Shown here: piece by piece, positions 6,509 to 14,549 of the stretch | Numbering within the stretch: position 1 is the stretch's first letter | How the letters are laid out: the number at the start of each line of letters is the position of its first letter | Translations under genes and position numbers: made by a program | DNA from: Chloroflexota bacterium | GTDB taxonomy: Bacteria > Chloroflexota > Anaerolineae > JACRMK01 | Assembly: GCA_016200765.1 (NCBI GenBank) | Contig: JACQEC010000123.1 | Location: 1-27,442, forward strand | DNA length: 27,442 nt | Direction: 5' to 3' | The notes under the pieces: model-generated | Seen by the model: the letters and a program-made list of their open reading frames with translations, nothing else | Told to the model about the DNA's origin: nothing | Database searches by the model: none

Positions 6509-7480
6509 TTATCGGTTGACTCCCCCCGCTGCTCCGGCCAACAACTCCTCGACCTCCTGCCGCGACACGAGCGCGTAGTCGCCGGGGATGGTCATCTTCA
6601 GAGCAGCGAGGGCATTGCCGAGCGCCAGCCCACGCGCGATATTGCCCTCCAGACAGCCGGCGATGAAGCCGGCATCAAACGCATCGCCCGTGCCAATCCG
6701 ATCCACGGTGTGCACAACCGGCGCGGGCTCGGCGCGAAAGAAGCGGCCGCTGGACTTGTCGTAGGCCACTGAACCCTGCGCATTGAGCGTCATGGCGACC
6801 ACCCGGCGCGCAAACCGCCCAGCCAGATTTGCAAGCATCTCTTCCGGCGTATCGCCCTGCACGCCGAAGACGCGGGCCGCGTCGGATTGCGTCACGATCA
6901 CCACGTCGGCCTCGCGGCACAACGGCTCAAGCGCGGCGCGCGCCTGCTCTGGCGTCCATAAGCGCGCGCGGTAGTTGACATCGAACGACACGCTCAGGCC
7001 CAGCTCGTGCGCCCGGCGCAGCGACTCGGCCACCAGCCCGTAGCACGACTCGCTCAGCGCCGCGGTGATGCCGGTCAGGTGCAGCCAGCGCGCCTCGGCC
7101 AGCAGGGGCCATGGAAAATCCTCAAGGGTCATTTGACTCATCGCCGAGTTGCGCCGGTCATAGAGCACGGCGCTGGCGCGCGGCGGCGCGCCGACTTCCA
7201 GAAAGAACAGCCCCACGCGCCCGTCGTCGGTCCAGATCACGTGGCTCGTGTCCACGCCCCACTGTCCGAGTTCGCCCGCGATCTTGCGCCCCAGCGGGTT
7301 GTTCGCCAGCCGCGAAATCCAGCACGTCTGATAGCCCAGCCTTGCCAGCGCCACCGCGACGTTGGCCTCCGTGCCGCCGTGCCGGAAGTCCAGCGTCTGC
7401 GCCTGCTCCAGCCGCTCGTAGTTGCGCGTGGAGAGGCGGATCATGTTCTCGCCAAAGGCGAGCAGGTCGTAGCGTGTCAT
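6509..7480 (-). CDS. PfkB-family sugar kinase, probably 2-keto-3-deoxygluconate kinase
   Basis: 323 residues of ribokinase-like fold. The N-terminus YDLLAFGENMIRLS and HGGTEANVAVALARLG match the first PfkB signature, and DRIGTGDAFDAGF near 275 is the second signature with the catalytic Asp in GTGD. The KDG kinase subgroup is suggested by the overall N-terminal pattern; fructokinase or another sugar acid kinase is possible. The protein would be cytoplasmic and phosphorylate a sugar or sugar acid with ATP. It starts 3 nt after the stop of the long secreted-protein gene, so the two are probably cotranscribed, though a functional link is not evident. Confidence 0.85.
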   Translation of the reverse strand: MTRYDLLAFGENMIRLSTRNYERLEQAQTLDFRHGGTEANVAVALARLGYQTCWISRLANNPLGRKIAGELGQWGVDTSHVIWTDDGRVGLFFLEVGAPPRASAVLYDRRNSAMSQMTLEDFPWPLLAEARWLHLTGITAALSESCYGLVAESLRRAHELGLSVSFDVNYRARLWTPEQARAALEPLCREADVVIVTQSDAARVFGVQGDTPEEMLANLAGRFARRVVAMTLNAQGSVAYDKSSGRFFRAEPAPVVHTVDRIGTGDAFDAGFIAGCLEGNIARGLALGNALAALKMTIPGDYALVSRQEVEELLAGAAGGVNR

Positions 7481-7483
7481 GCC

Positions 7484-10400
7484 CTACCGCAAAAGCCCCG
7501 GCAAATACAATTTGTACGGGTATGGGCTTAAGATGATGGTCGCGTTGTTATACGGCCCATACTTCCCGTTCTTGTCAATGATCGCCACACGCCAGTAGTA
7601 GTTTTTGTCGGTGACGTACGTAAAGAGCGGCGTGTAGCGCGCGTTGTTGGTTATCTGATCATCATAGAGCGGCGAGAACGACGGGAATTGCGAGACTTGA
7701 ATACTGTAATTGTTGGCGCCGTTGACGGGCGTCCACACGAAGGTCGGCGTGGCCGGTACGCCACTGCCGTTGGTCGGGCTAATCAGGGTCGTGACCGGAT
7801 ACTGCTTGGTCACCTGCGCCGCCGCGCTGTAACTGCCGAGCGTCCCGTTGCCGTCCATCATGGCAACGCGGTAGTAGAATGTGCCGTCATCGTAGCCGAT
7901 GGTGGGCGTCCAGCACGATTGCTCGGTGTCGTCGCTCTCAAGAATTGAGGAGAAGGTCGGGTCGCCGCGGCTGATTTGTAGACGATACCTCCACGCCGCC
8001 AGCACGGCGATGCTGTTGGTCGTCGTGATGAGCGGATCCCAGCAGAAGGTGGGACTGCGTCCGACCACGCCAGCGGGCAGCGTATTCAGATTCGCCGCCA
8101 GCGGCAGGGTCTGCGTGAAGAGCCGCGGCGCGGTCCAGTTATTCGTCACGCCGCCCAAACGTTTGATGCGCACGCGCCAGTAGTAGCTGGCATTGCCCAG
8201 CGTACCGCTGGGTGTGTAGGCGTTGCGCGCGGTGTTGTCGTCAATCACCGGAGAGGCAAAGCCGGGGTCTACCGCCACCTGAATGTTGTACGTTTCCGCG
8301 CCTTCGGCCATGTCCCATACGAAGGTCGGCGTGGCGAGGGTGACTGAGGTGGTCAGTGCGAAACTGACGGTGGTGGTCAGGCTCGTAGGCACAAGCCCTT
8401 GGCGGTTGAACGCGGTTGACTGGCTCCACGAGCCATAGGGAACACCGGTCGCGTTATAGGCGGGGCGCACGCGCCAGTAGTAAGTGTTGTCGCCCTGCAG
8501 GTCGCCCGGGCTGGCGTTGGTGGTCAGGTCGGGTGGAATCAGCGATGAACAGCAGACAGGAGTCTCCGCTACCAGCGACGTAAATTGCGGGTCTTTGTGC
8601 ACCTGATGGTCAATGCCATAATACGCTGGCACATCCACCGGCAGCTGCCACACGAACGGCGGCACCGATGAGAACTGCACCGGGTCGCCCGTGATATTGC
8701 TCGGCGGCAGGGTCACGTTCAATCGCTCCGAGACGCTGCTGAAGCGGCTGAGGGTAGTCACCGCGGGACCGCTATCTGGCGCGCTGTAGGTCACGTTGGG
8801 GTCAAACGGCACGGTCGCCTGCGCATGGCCGCCCGCGGACATCGCGCTGAACAGCACAATAGCCGCGCTGTTGGTCGTCTGCTGCATCCCGATAGCCGTG
8901 TTCGGCACCTTGACTTCAACGTAGTTAGCCGTCGCGCTGTAATAGAGCGCGCCGCCAATCGCATCCAACGCCTGCGGCGTGCCCCACGCACTGCCGTTCC
9001 ACGGAAAGATATAGATCGTGCTGGCGGTCAGAACGCCGCCCTGCCGGAGGACGTAAATCGCGTATTCCGGCTGGTGGGCGGTGATGGGCAGAATGTTCAG
9101 GCCGAGCGCGTCCCCGTTACCGCCCGACCCGTCCACATGGTCGAGGTCGAGATAGAGACCATAGGTCACGTCCGCGCTGCCGGTCGCGTTGAAGCCAAAG
9201 TACCAGAAGTCTTTGGACTGCGCCGCGTAGAGCGTCGTCAGGACATAATTCGTGTCCGTCATAATCCCACTGGTGTTCGAGCCGATCAAGACCTGATTAT
9301 GGCTGTCGCCGAGCGGGCGGTTTTCGCGCCAGCGGCTCTGCGCGGCCACCTGAAACCGCCAGCCCGCGCTGTAGTTGCCCAGCGCAACGCCGCCACTTAG
9401 CGCGCGCACGCGCCAGTAATAGGTGCCGTAACCGAGACGAGTCGGTGGAGCGAAGACCGGATAAGTGACCGTGCTGCTCATGACGATATAACTGGCGCCG
9501 AAATTGGCGTCACTGCTGACCTGCACGTCGTAAGCATCGGCTCCCTGCAGGGGCCACCACTCCAACAGCGGCGTCGTCTCCACCCACTCGGAGCCCTGCG
9601 CCGGGCGCAGGAGGGTCGGCGTCAAGCCGGTTGTGGCCGACAGCGCCAGCGTGGTGTCAATGCGCGTCTTCCAGACCTGACTCCATTGGCCGATGGGGTT
9701 GCCGCCCACCGCATCCAGCGGCATCACGCGCCAGTAATAGACGCCGCCAACCGTCGGCGTGAACGGGTTAGACGCATTGGGCGCGGCGTTCAAGTTCTCA
9801 GTGTCAAACGTCCAGTTGCCCGACAGAAAGAGCGGGCTAGGGCTGACCTGCGCGCGGTAGGCCGTGATTTGCGCGGTGTTCGATAGGGTAGAGACGCTGT
9901 AGAGCGTTGGCGTAATGATGCGGTGCCACATAAAGACGGGCAGGGGCGCGGTGCGATCCTCGTGGGGCTGTAAGGTAGCCGTAGGCGTGTAGTAATAGTA
10001 TGGGTAAATCTGGCGAACCGCGAGCGGCGGCGTGATCGGGCTGACAAACGAGACGACGTTGCTGGCTTTACCCAAATTGCCATTCGTGTCAACCGGCGTC
10101 ACTCGCCAGTAGTAGATGTTCGTCGGCGAGTTGGACTCCCACGGGAAGTTAGGCTTGACGTAGTACGGGTTGATGGTGGTATCGGTGAGGCCGCCGATGG
10201 GCGGGAAACTGTTCTGCGTGCTCACCTCAATCTGGTATGAGTGCGCGCCGGCCACCGGTGTCCAACTGAAGAACGGCTCGGAGACGTACTGGTAGTTGTT
10301 GACCGGTGTGAGCAGGTCGGGCTGGAGATACCACTGCTTGCGGAACGTCCACGCCGCGCTGAAGGCCGACACCGAACTGCTGGAAATGGCCTCCACGCGC

Positions 10401-11380
10401 CAGTAGTAGTTCACGTCGTTGGGCAACGTGGATAACGGCGTGTATGACGTGTTCTTGCTGTCTATCTGCGTGTACGAGTTGGGGCTGAAGGTTGGGTCGG
10501 TGCCGTATTGCAGACGGTAGTATTGCGCGCCGCGCACGGCCGTCCAGCGAAACGATGGGGTGAAGGTCGGCGTGGCGTTGTTGGCGGGCTCCAACAACGC
10601 CGGCACCTGACCGTACAGGACGGTGAACGAGCGCACGACGCTGGGCGTGCCTTCGCGGCTAAAGGGGTCGCGCGGGATGACCCGCCAGTAATAGGTGCCG
10701 TTCGCCAGCTTGGACTGCGGCTGATGCGTGGTAGCCAGAGTCGGCAGGTCGTAGGACAGCGTTGTAAAGCCGGTGTTGGGGGATATCTGAAAGCGATAAT
10801 CAGCCGCGCCCATGACGGGTAGCCATGAAAAGATCGGCTGGTCGTAAAATTCAACCGTCGCCCCATCGTCCGGCGCGGTCAGCGCGGGCAGGTTGCCGAC
10901 GCTGGCCCACTGCTTGGTAAACGAGCCTGGCGTGGTTTGGTAGCCGCTGGCGTACGGCGAATCCACCTGAACCCGCCAATACCATGTCCCATCCGAGAAG
11001 ACATCCGCGCTAAGAGGCGTGAATTGTGTATTCGGGGTGGCGATATTGAGCCGGATGCTGGGCGACGAGAAGCCGATGTCCTGACTGAACTGGACGCGGT
11101 AATAGGTGGTGCCGGAGATTGGCGTCCAGCTAAAGTCGGGCAGAGCCAACGGCGCGTAGTTCGTGACCGTTGCCGTGATGCCGTTGCCCGGCGAGAGCAA
11201 TGATGGGACCGGCACGGGTGTCGCGGTAGGCGTCGCCGCCGTCTCATGGCCCGCGCCGACGACCGGCTGAGGCGCTGGGCTGAACAGGCTCACGGCCACC
11301 AACGCCAGCCCGACCGTGACGACGAGCATCCAGCGCAAGTCGGTCAACGGTGCCGCATCAGACCCGGAGACTTTCTTCAT
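7484..11380 (-). CDS. Large secreted/surface protein with ten FN3-like repeats and a DOMON/CBM9-like domain
   Basis: 1298 residues. A hydrophobic segment at about 16-35 (RWMLVVTVGLALVAVSLF) is an export signal or anchor, followed by a Thr/Pro-rich linker. About ten repeats of roughly 90-110 residues follow, each with the beta-sandwich signature F.W.PV.GA..Y.IQ and a closing YYWRV. Six repeats precede and four follow an insert at about 680-890 that resembles DOMON or CBM9/glucodextranase C-type domains (YGLYLDLDHVDGSGG). The chain ends in SPYPYKLYLPGLLR, a tail that resembles the YLPL-type ends of other Chloroflexota exported proteins. An extracellular carbohydrate-binding or adhesive role is inferred; no catalytic domain is visible. 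The start at 11380 has GAGGA about 11 nt upstream. Confidence 0.85.
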   Translation of the reverse strand: MKKVSGSDAAPLTDLRWMLVVTVGLALVAVSLFSPAPQPVVGAGHETAATPTATPVPVPSLLSPGNGITATVTNYAPLALPDFSWTPISGTTYYRVQFSQDIGFSSPSIRLNIATPNTQFTPLSADVFSDGTWYWRVQVDSPYASGYQTTPGSFTKQWASVGNLPALTAPDDGATVEFYDQPIFSWLPVMGAADYRFQISPNTGFTTLSYDLPTLATTHQPQSKLANGTYYWRVIPRDPFSREGTPSVVRSFTVLYGQVPALLEPANNATPTFTPSFRWTAVRGAQYYRLQYGTDPTFSPNSYTQIDSKNTSYTPLSTLPNDVNYYWRVEAISSSSVSAFSAAWTFRKQWYLQPDLLTPVNNYQYVSEPFFSWTPVAGAHSYQIEVSTQNSFPPIGGLTDTTINPYYVKPNFPWESNSPTNIYYWRVTPVDTNGNLGKASNVVSFVSPITPPLAVRQIYPYYYYTPTATLQPHEDRTAPLPVFMWHRIITPTLYSVSTLSNTAQITAYRAQVSPSPLFLSGNWTFDTENLNAAPNASNPFTPTVGGVYYWRVMPLDAVGGNPIGQWSQVWKTRIDTTLALSATTGLTPTLLRPAQGSEWVETTPLLEWWPLQGADAYDVQVSSDANFGASYIVMSSTVTYPVFAPPTRLGYGTYYWRVRALSGGVALGNYSAGWRFQVAAQSRWRENRPLGDSHNQVLIGSNTSGIMTDTNYVLTTLYAAQSKDFWYFGFNATGSADVTYGLYLDLDHVDGSGGNGDALGLNILPITAHQPEYAIYVLRQGGVLTASTIYIFPWNGSAWGTPQALDAIGGALYYSATANYVEVKVPNTAIGMQQTTNSAAIVLFSAMSAGGHAQATVPFDPNVTYSAPDSGPAVTTLSRFSSVSERLNVTLPPSNITGDPVQFSSVPPFVWQLPVDVPAYYGIDHQVHKDPQFTSLVAETPVCCSSLIPPDLTTNASPGDLQGDNTYYWRVRPAYNATGVPYGSWSQSTAFNRQGLVPTSLTTTVSFALTTSVTLATPTFVWDMAEGAETYNIQVAVDPGFASPVIDDNTARNAYTPSGTLGNASYYWRVRIKRLGGVTNNWTAPRLFTQTLPLAANLNTLPAGVVGRSPTFCWDPLITTTNSIAVLAAWRYRLQISRGDPTFSSILESDDTEQSCWTPTIGYDDGTFYYRVAMMDGNGTLGSYSAAAQVTKQYPVTTLISPTNGSGVPATPTFVWTPVNGANNYSIQVSQFPSFSPLYDDQITNNARYTPLFTYVTDKNYYWRVAIIDKNGKYGPYNNATIILSPYPYKLYLPGLLR

Positions 11381-11421
11381 CTAGGGCGTCCTCTAATGCA
11401 AATCCTGCCGCGCCGCAATCA

Positions 11422-11491
11422 CCGGTAGGGGCGAAGCGGCGCGCGCGAACCACCACGTCAACGAGCAGGCCACATGCGCGCGGCTTCGCCC
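11422..11491. repeat. Palindromic GTAGGGGCGAAGC repeat, copy 1
   Basis: A 70-bp unit with ends GGGCGAAGCGGCGCGC and GCGCGCGGCTTCGCCC, complementary except for one central position. It is repeated with the same 70-bp length at 11511-11580. The segment lies upstream of the long secreted-protein gene. Confidence 0.85.
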
Positions 11492-11510
11492 ATTGCGGCC
11501 ATCACGCCCA

Positions 11511-11584
11511 CCGGTAGGGGCGAAGCGGCGCGCACGAATCATCGCAAGAACTGGCAGGCCACTTGCGCGCGGCTTCGCCCTTAC
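11511..11584. repeat. Palindromic GTAGGGGCGAAGC repeat, copy 2
   Basis: Same 70-bp design as 11422-11491, with diverged centre but nearly identical arms. The right end GCCCTTAC runs into the minus-strand stop codon (TAA, 11583-11581) of the ABC ATPase gene, so the repeat boundary supplies the stop. Confidence 0.85.
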
Positions 11585-12657
11585 ACAGCCGGTAGAACGT
11601 AGAGCAATTCCTCAATCAGCCCAACCTCCACGCTGGCCCCCACGGCATACAGCGTGGAGCGGCGTGGGTCGGACTCGCTAACCGCCAGCGGCTGGCCGGC
11701 CACTGTGACCTCATACTCAATCAGCGAGCCGAGGTACGAGCCGCGCTGGATCACGCCCAGCAATCTCCCGCCGCGGTTGATTGTCACGGCTTCCGGGCGG
11801 ATGACCAGCGTCGCCGTACTGCCCACCTCCGGCGCGGGGTCGGGGCGCGGCACGCGAAACTGCCGTCGGTCAAACACCTCAATCTGCATCTCGCCGTCGC
11901 TCTGTCCCACGACACGCGCGGGCACAAAGTTCGCCTTGCCGATGAAATCAGCCACAAAGCGCGTGGCTGGGGTTTGGTAGATGGCTTGTGGACTGCCGAT
12001 CTGCTCGATTTGCCCCCGGTTCATCACGACGATACGGTCGGAGAGCGTCATCGCCTCGGCCTGGTCATGCGTCACGTAGACCGATGTCATGTGCAGGCGC
12101 TGTTGGATCAGGCGAATCTCCACGCGCATCTGCTCGCGCAGTTTGGCGTCGAGGTTGGAGAGCGGCTCATCGAACAACAGCACCTTCGGTTCCATCACCA
12201 GCGCGCGCGCCAGCGCCACCCGCTGCTGCTGGCCGCCCGATAACTGGTTCGGCGCGCGGTTTTCCAGACCGGTCAACTCGGTCAGCTCCAGCGCATCCGC
12301 GACCTTGCGCTTGATGTCGCCGATGGGCAGGTTCTTCACGCGCAGGCCATAGGCGATGTTCTCAAAAACGTTCAAGTGCGGGAAGATGGCGTAGGACTGG
12401 AACACCATCGCCATATCGCGCCTGTTCGGCGGCAGGTCGTTGACTTGCGCCCCGTCGAGGGTAATGGTTCCGGCGGTGGGATACTCAAAACCGGCGATCA
12501 ATCGCAGGGTAGTTGTCTTGCCACAGCCGGACGGGCCGAGCAGGGTGACAAACTCGTCCTTCTCGATGGCGATGGATATATCGTTGACCGCGCTGACGGT
12601 GCCAGTCCTGTCACGCGATGGGAATTGCTTGACGACGTGGTCGAGGGTCAGGTACAT
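11581..12657 (-). CDS. ABC transporter ATP-binding protein, PotA/FbpC type with TOBE domain
   Basis: 358 residues. Walker A GPSGCGKT (41-48), signature LSGGQQQR, Walker B VLLFDEP and the switch histidine in VTHDQAEAM are all present, followed by a C-terminal TOBE domain. This form serves importers for polyamines, ferric iron, sulfate, thiamine or sugars with a periplasmic binding protein. No permease or binding-protein gene lies in the window, so the substrate is unknown and it may be shared by distant transporters. The last residues (VLPAV) and stop abut a palindromic repeat. A TATAAT (12679-12674) with CCGACA (12702-12697) at 17 bp is a likely promoter and leaves a very short leader with no clear Shine-Dalgarno site. 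Confidence 0.9.
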   Translation of the reverse strand: MYLTLDHVVKQFPSRDRTGTVSAVNDISIAIEKDEFVTLLGPSGCGKTTTLRLIAGFEYPTAGTITLDGAQVNDLPPNRRDMAMVFQSYAIFPHLNVFENIAYGLRVKNLPIGDIKRKVADALELTELTGLENRAPNQLSGGQQQRVALARALVMEPKVLLFDEPLSNLDAKLREQMRVEIRLIQQRLHMTSVYVTHDQAEAMTLSDRIVVMNRGQIEQIGSPQAIYQTPATRFVADFIGKANFVPARVVGQSDGEMQIEVFDRRQFRVPRPDPAPEVGSTATLVIRPEAVTINRGGRLLGVIQRGSYLGSLIEYEVTVAGQPLAVSESDPRRSTLYAVGASVEVGLIEELLYVLPAV

Positions 12658-12673
12658 AGGCGTCTTGCGCGGT

Positions 12674-12702
12674 ATTATAGCACATAGATTGCCCTCTGTC
12701 GG
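12674..12702 (-). promoter_or_regulatory. Promoter for the ABC ATPase gene
   Basis: On the minus strand, CCGACA (12702-12697) and TATAAT (12679-12674) are 17 bp apart. Transcription would begin near 12667, only about 10 nt before the ATG at 12657. Confidence 0.5.
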
Positions 12703-12712
12703 CGCCCTCTTG

Positions 12713-12824
12713 GGAGAGCAGGCTTCAGCCGGTCAATAACGCGCAACCCCTTATGCAAACGCGAGCTAGACCCGTCCGGCTGAAGCCTGCCTTCCAGCGC
12801 CTCTTCTCGGGAGCGCAGGCTTCA
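12713..12824. repeat. Palindromic GGAGAGCAGGCTTCAGCC repeat, copy C plus half copy
   Basis: Arms GGAGAGCAGGCTTCAGCC (12713-12730) and GGCTGAAGCCTGCCTTCC (12778-12795) bound a centre longer than in copies A and B. A lone arm GGAGCGCAGGCTTCA (12810-12824) follows and abuts the stop codon of the ferredoxin gene (12827-12825, minus strand). Same family as 199-281 and 295-488. Confidence 0.8.
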
Positions 12825-13046
12825 TCACCCTGACAAAACCTCATCCGAGTAGAGTTTGTGGATGCGAATCGAGCCGGGCGGCGCGGCCTTCAGACACAGC
12901 TCGCAGAGCGTGCATTCGTCCTGCCGCTCCTCCAACACGACCACGCGCCCATCGCGCGCGGCGAAGATGTTGACCGGACAAAGCCCGGCCAGCGACGCGA
13001 CCACTTCCGCGGCGGGGTTCAGTTCGATGCGGATGAAGAGGGACAT
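12825..13046 (-). CDS. Single-cluster [4Fe-4S] ferredoxin-like protein (FixX-like)
   Basis: 73 residues. C23 sits in a CP motif (LCPVNIF), and C45, C48, C51 form CxxCxxC. The usual fourth Cys of that motif (CxxxCP) is Ala55. In the two-cluster ferredoxin fold, one cluster uses a remote CP cysteine plus the opposite CxxCxxC; exactly those four ligands remain here, so one [4Fe-4S] cluster is expected and the other is lost. The gene lies 10 nt downstream of the SucD-like gene on the same strand and is probably cotranscribed. Its electron-transfer partner is not identifiable from the window. Confidence 0.7.
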   Translation of the reverse strand: MSLFIRIELNPAAEVVASLAGLCPVNIFAARDGRVVVLEERQDECTLCELCLKAAPPGSIRIHKLYSDEVLSG

Positions 13047-13056
13047 CGCAATCGGC

Positions 13057-13950
13057 CTACGAATCCACTGACAACAGTTGTGGAATCTCCGACAACTTCT
13101 GCGCCACCCGCACCCCCGCCGCCGTCAGCCGCTCGATCTTGCGCTGTGGGCTTCCGCGCGTGCCCTCCACGATACTGCCCGCGTGCCCGAAGCGCACACC
13201 TTGCATCCGCTCGGCAAAACGCCCGGCCACAAACGCAGCGACCCGCAGGCGGGTTGGGCACTGCATCAGGTGCTCGGCCAACTGCTCCTCCATCACGCCG
13301 CCCGGCTCGGCAAAAAGCACGAGCGCATCGGTCTGCGGGTCGGCTTCTAACAGCGGCAGTAAGTCGAGATAGGTCGAGCCAATGATCGGGTCGCCGCCGA
13401 GCGAGACGGCTACGCTCTGCCCCAGCCCAGCCATGGTCAGCAGGCTGGCGATCTCGGTGGTCATGCCGCCACTGCGCGAGAGCACCGCCACGCGCCCGCG
13501 GGTGTACGCCCGGCGCGCCGCGCTTGCACTGCCACCGCACATACCCACGCGCGTTTCTCCCGGCACAATCAGGCCGAGACTGTTCGGCCCGATGACCCGC
13601 GCGCCGGTCTGCGCCGCTTCTTCAAGAATAAATACTACATCGTGGCGCGGCACGCGCTCGGTGATAATAACCACCAGCCGGATGCCGTGCGCCAGCGCCT
13701 CTAGCGCCGCGTCCTTCACGAACGGCGCGGGCACCGAGATGACCGAAGCGTCCAACCGGAACTGCGCCTGTGCCTGCGCCACCGTGTCAAACACCGGCAC
13801 CGGCCCCGCGCGTGTGCCGCCCTTGCCCGGCGTGACGCCGGCCACGACCTTCGCGCCGTAGGCGATGGACTCCTGCGCAAAGGTGGCCGCCTCGCGGCCA
13901 GTAATACCCTGTATCAGGATTTGCGTGTCGGCGCTGACGAGGATGGACAT
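13057..13950 (-). CDS. Succinyl-CoA ligase alpha subunit-like (CoA-binding) protein
   Basis: 297 residues from MSILVSADTQ. The N-terminal CoA-binding Rossmann domain contains the QGITGREAATF and GVTPGKGGT motifs, and the ligase domain ends with the phospho-histidine segment FGHAGSIVEG. The start at 13950 is preferred over an in-frame ATG at 14055, because the latter would overlap the upstream gene by 104 nt, whereas 13950 follows its TGA by 1 nt (TGACATG). Enzymes of this family couple acyl-CoA thioester cleavage to nucleotide phosphorylation. The beta subunit is not adjacent: neighbours are a membrane protein and a ferredoxin. Another acyl-CoA synthetase (malate-CoA ligase, NDP-forming type) is possible. 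Confidence 0.8.
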   Translation of the reverse strand: MSILVSADTQILIQGITGREAATFAQESIAYGAKVVAGVTPGKGGTRAGPVPVFDTVAQAQAQFRLDASVISVPAPFVKDAALEALAHGIRLVVIITERVPRHDVVFILEEAAQTGARVIGPNSLGLIVPGETRVGMCGGSASAARRAYTRGRVAVLSRSGGMTTEIASLLTMAGLGQSVAVSLGGDPIIGSTYLDLLPLLEADPQTDALVLFAEPGGVMEEQLAEHLMQCPTRLRVAAFVAGRFAERMQGVRFGHAGSIVEGTRGSPQRKIERLTAAGVRVAQKLSEIPQLLSVDS

Positions 13951-13951
13951 G

Positions 13952-14536
13952 TCAATTTTCAGAATGTTTGGGGCTTTCGATTTTGGATGGCGCAGTGAGT
14001 TCATCAGGTTGACGGAATCGCGCGGACGACCTGACCTGAATGAGCGCAAGGACACAAAGCGCGACCAGCGGCACGTTGAGGAGCACGTCTATGACCGCAA
14101 TGGCGGTTGACCACCACGTATGCGTGTGCGGGTTGGTGACGCCGAGGCCCAGCATGGCCGCGAGGCCGGTGAGGAAGCCGTGGCCGCGAATATCGCCCCA
14201 CGTCACGCCCAGCATTGCCAGCGCGCGCGGCACGAAGCCCGCCCCGCCGAACTCGCCGGTGAGGTGGCGCAAATGGTTCAGGCCCGCGCCATAGAATGCC
14301 TGAAGCGCATAAAGCAGAACAATCACGAAGCCCAGCGACTCGCCCCGCCCGGCCAGCGCCGCGCCAAGCGGAGGGATAATCAGGTAGAATGACGCGACAA
14401 TGGCGAGAAACTCCGGCACGCTCACGCCCCAATCCGCCGGCTCGTTCAGGAACAGAGCGTCGTCCAGCACATGCATGAGCAAAAAGACAAGGCTGACAAC
14501 AAACAGGATGGGAACCCAGCGCGTATAGCGAGACAT
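13952..14536 (-). CDS. Integral membrane protein of unknown function
   Basis: 194 residues from MSRYTRWVPI, chosen because the earlier in-frame ATG (14584) would overlap miaA by 35 nt. Hydrophobic stretches at about 7-24, 39-60, 66-84 and 140-170 suggest four or five membrane spans. GLNHLRHL and NPHTHTW contain several His residues between spans, which could bind a metal or heme, but no known motif is recognised. It lies between miaA (13 nt gap) and the SucD-like gene (1 nt gap), so it is probably cotranscribed. I do not recognise the family. Confidence 0.7.
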   Translation of the reverse strand: MSRYTRWVPILFVVSLVFLLMHVLDDALFLNEPADWGVSVPEFLAIVASFYLIIPPLGAALAGRGESLGFVIVLLYALQAFYGAGLNHLRHLTGEFGGAGFVPRALAMLGVTWGDIRGHGFLTGLAAMLGLGVTNPHTHTWWSTAIAVIDVLLNVPLVALCVLALIQVRSSARFRQPDELTAPSKIESPKHSEN

Positions 14537-14549
14537 GGACTTGTGATCT

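Noticed and set aside
12875..12920. Ferredoxin thought to be broken because the fourth Cys of CxxCxxCxxxCP is Ala
   Set aside because: The remote CP cysteine (C23) completes a four-ligand set in the ferredoxin fold, so one cluster is still expected.
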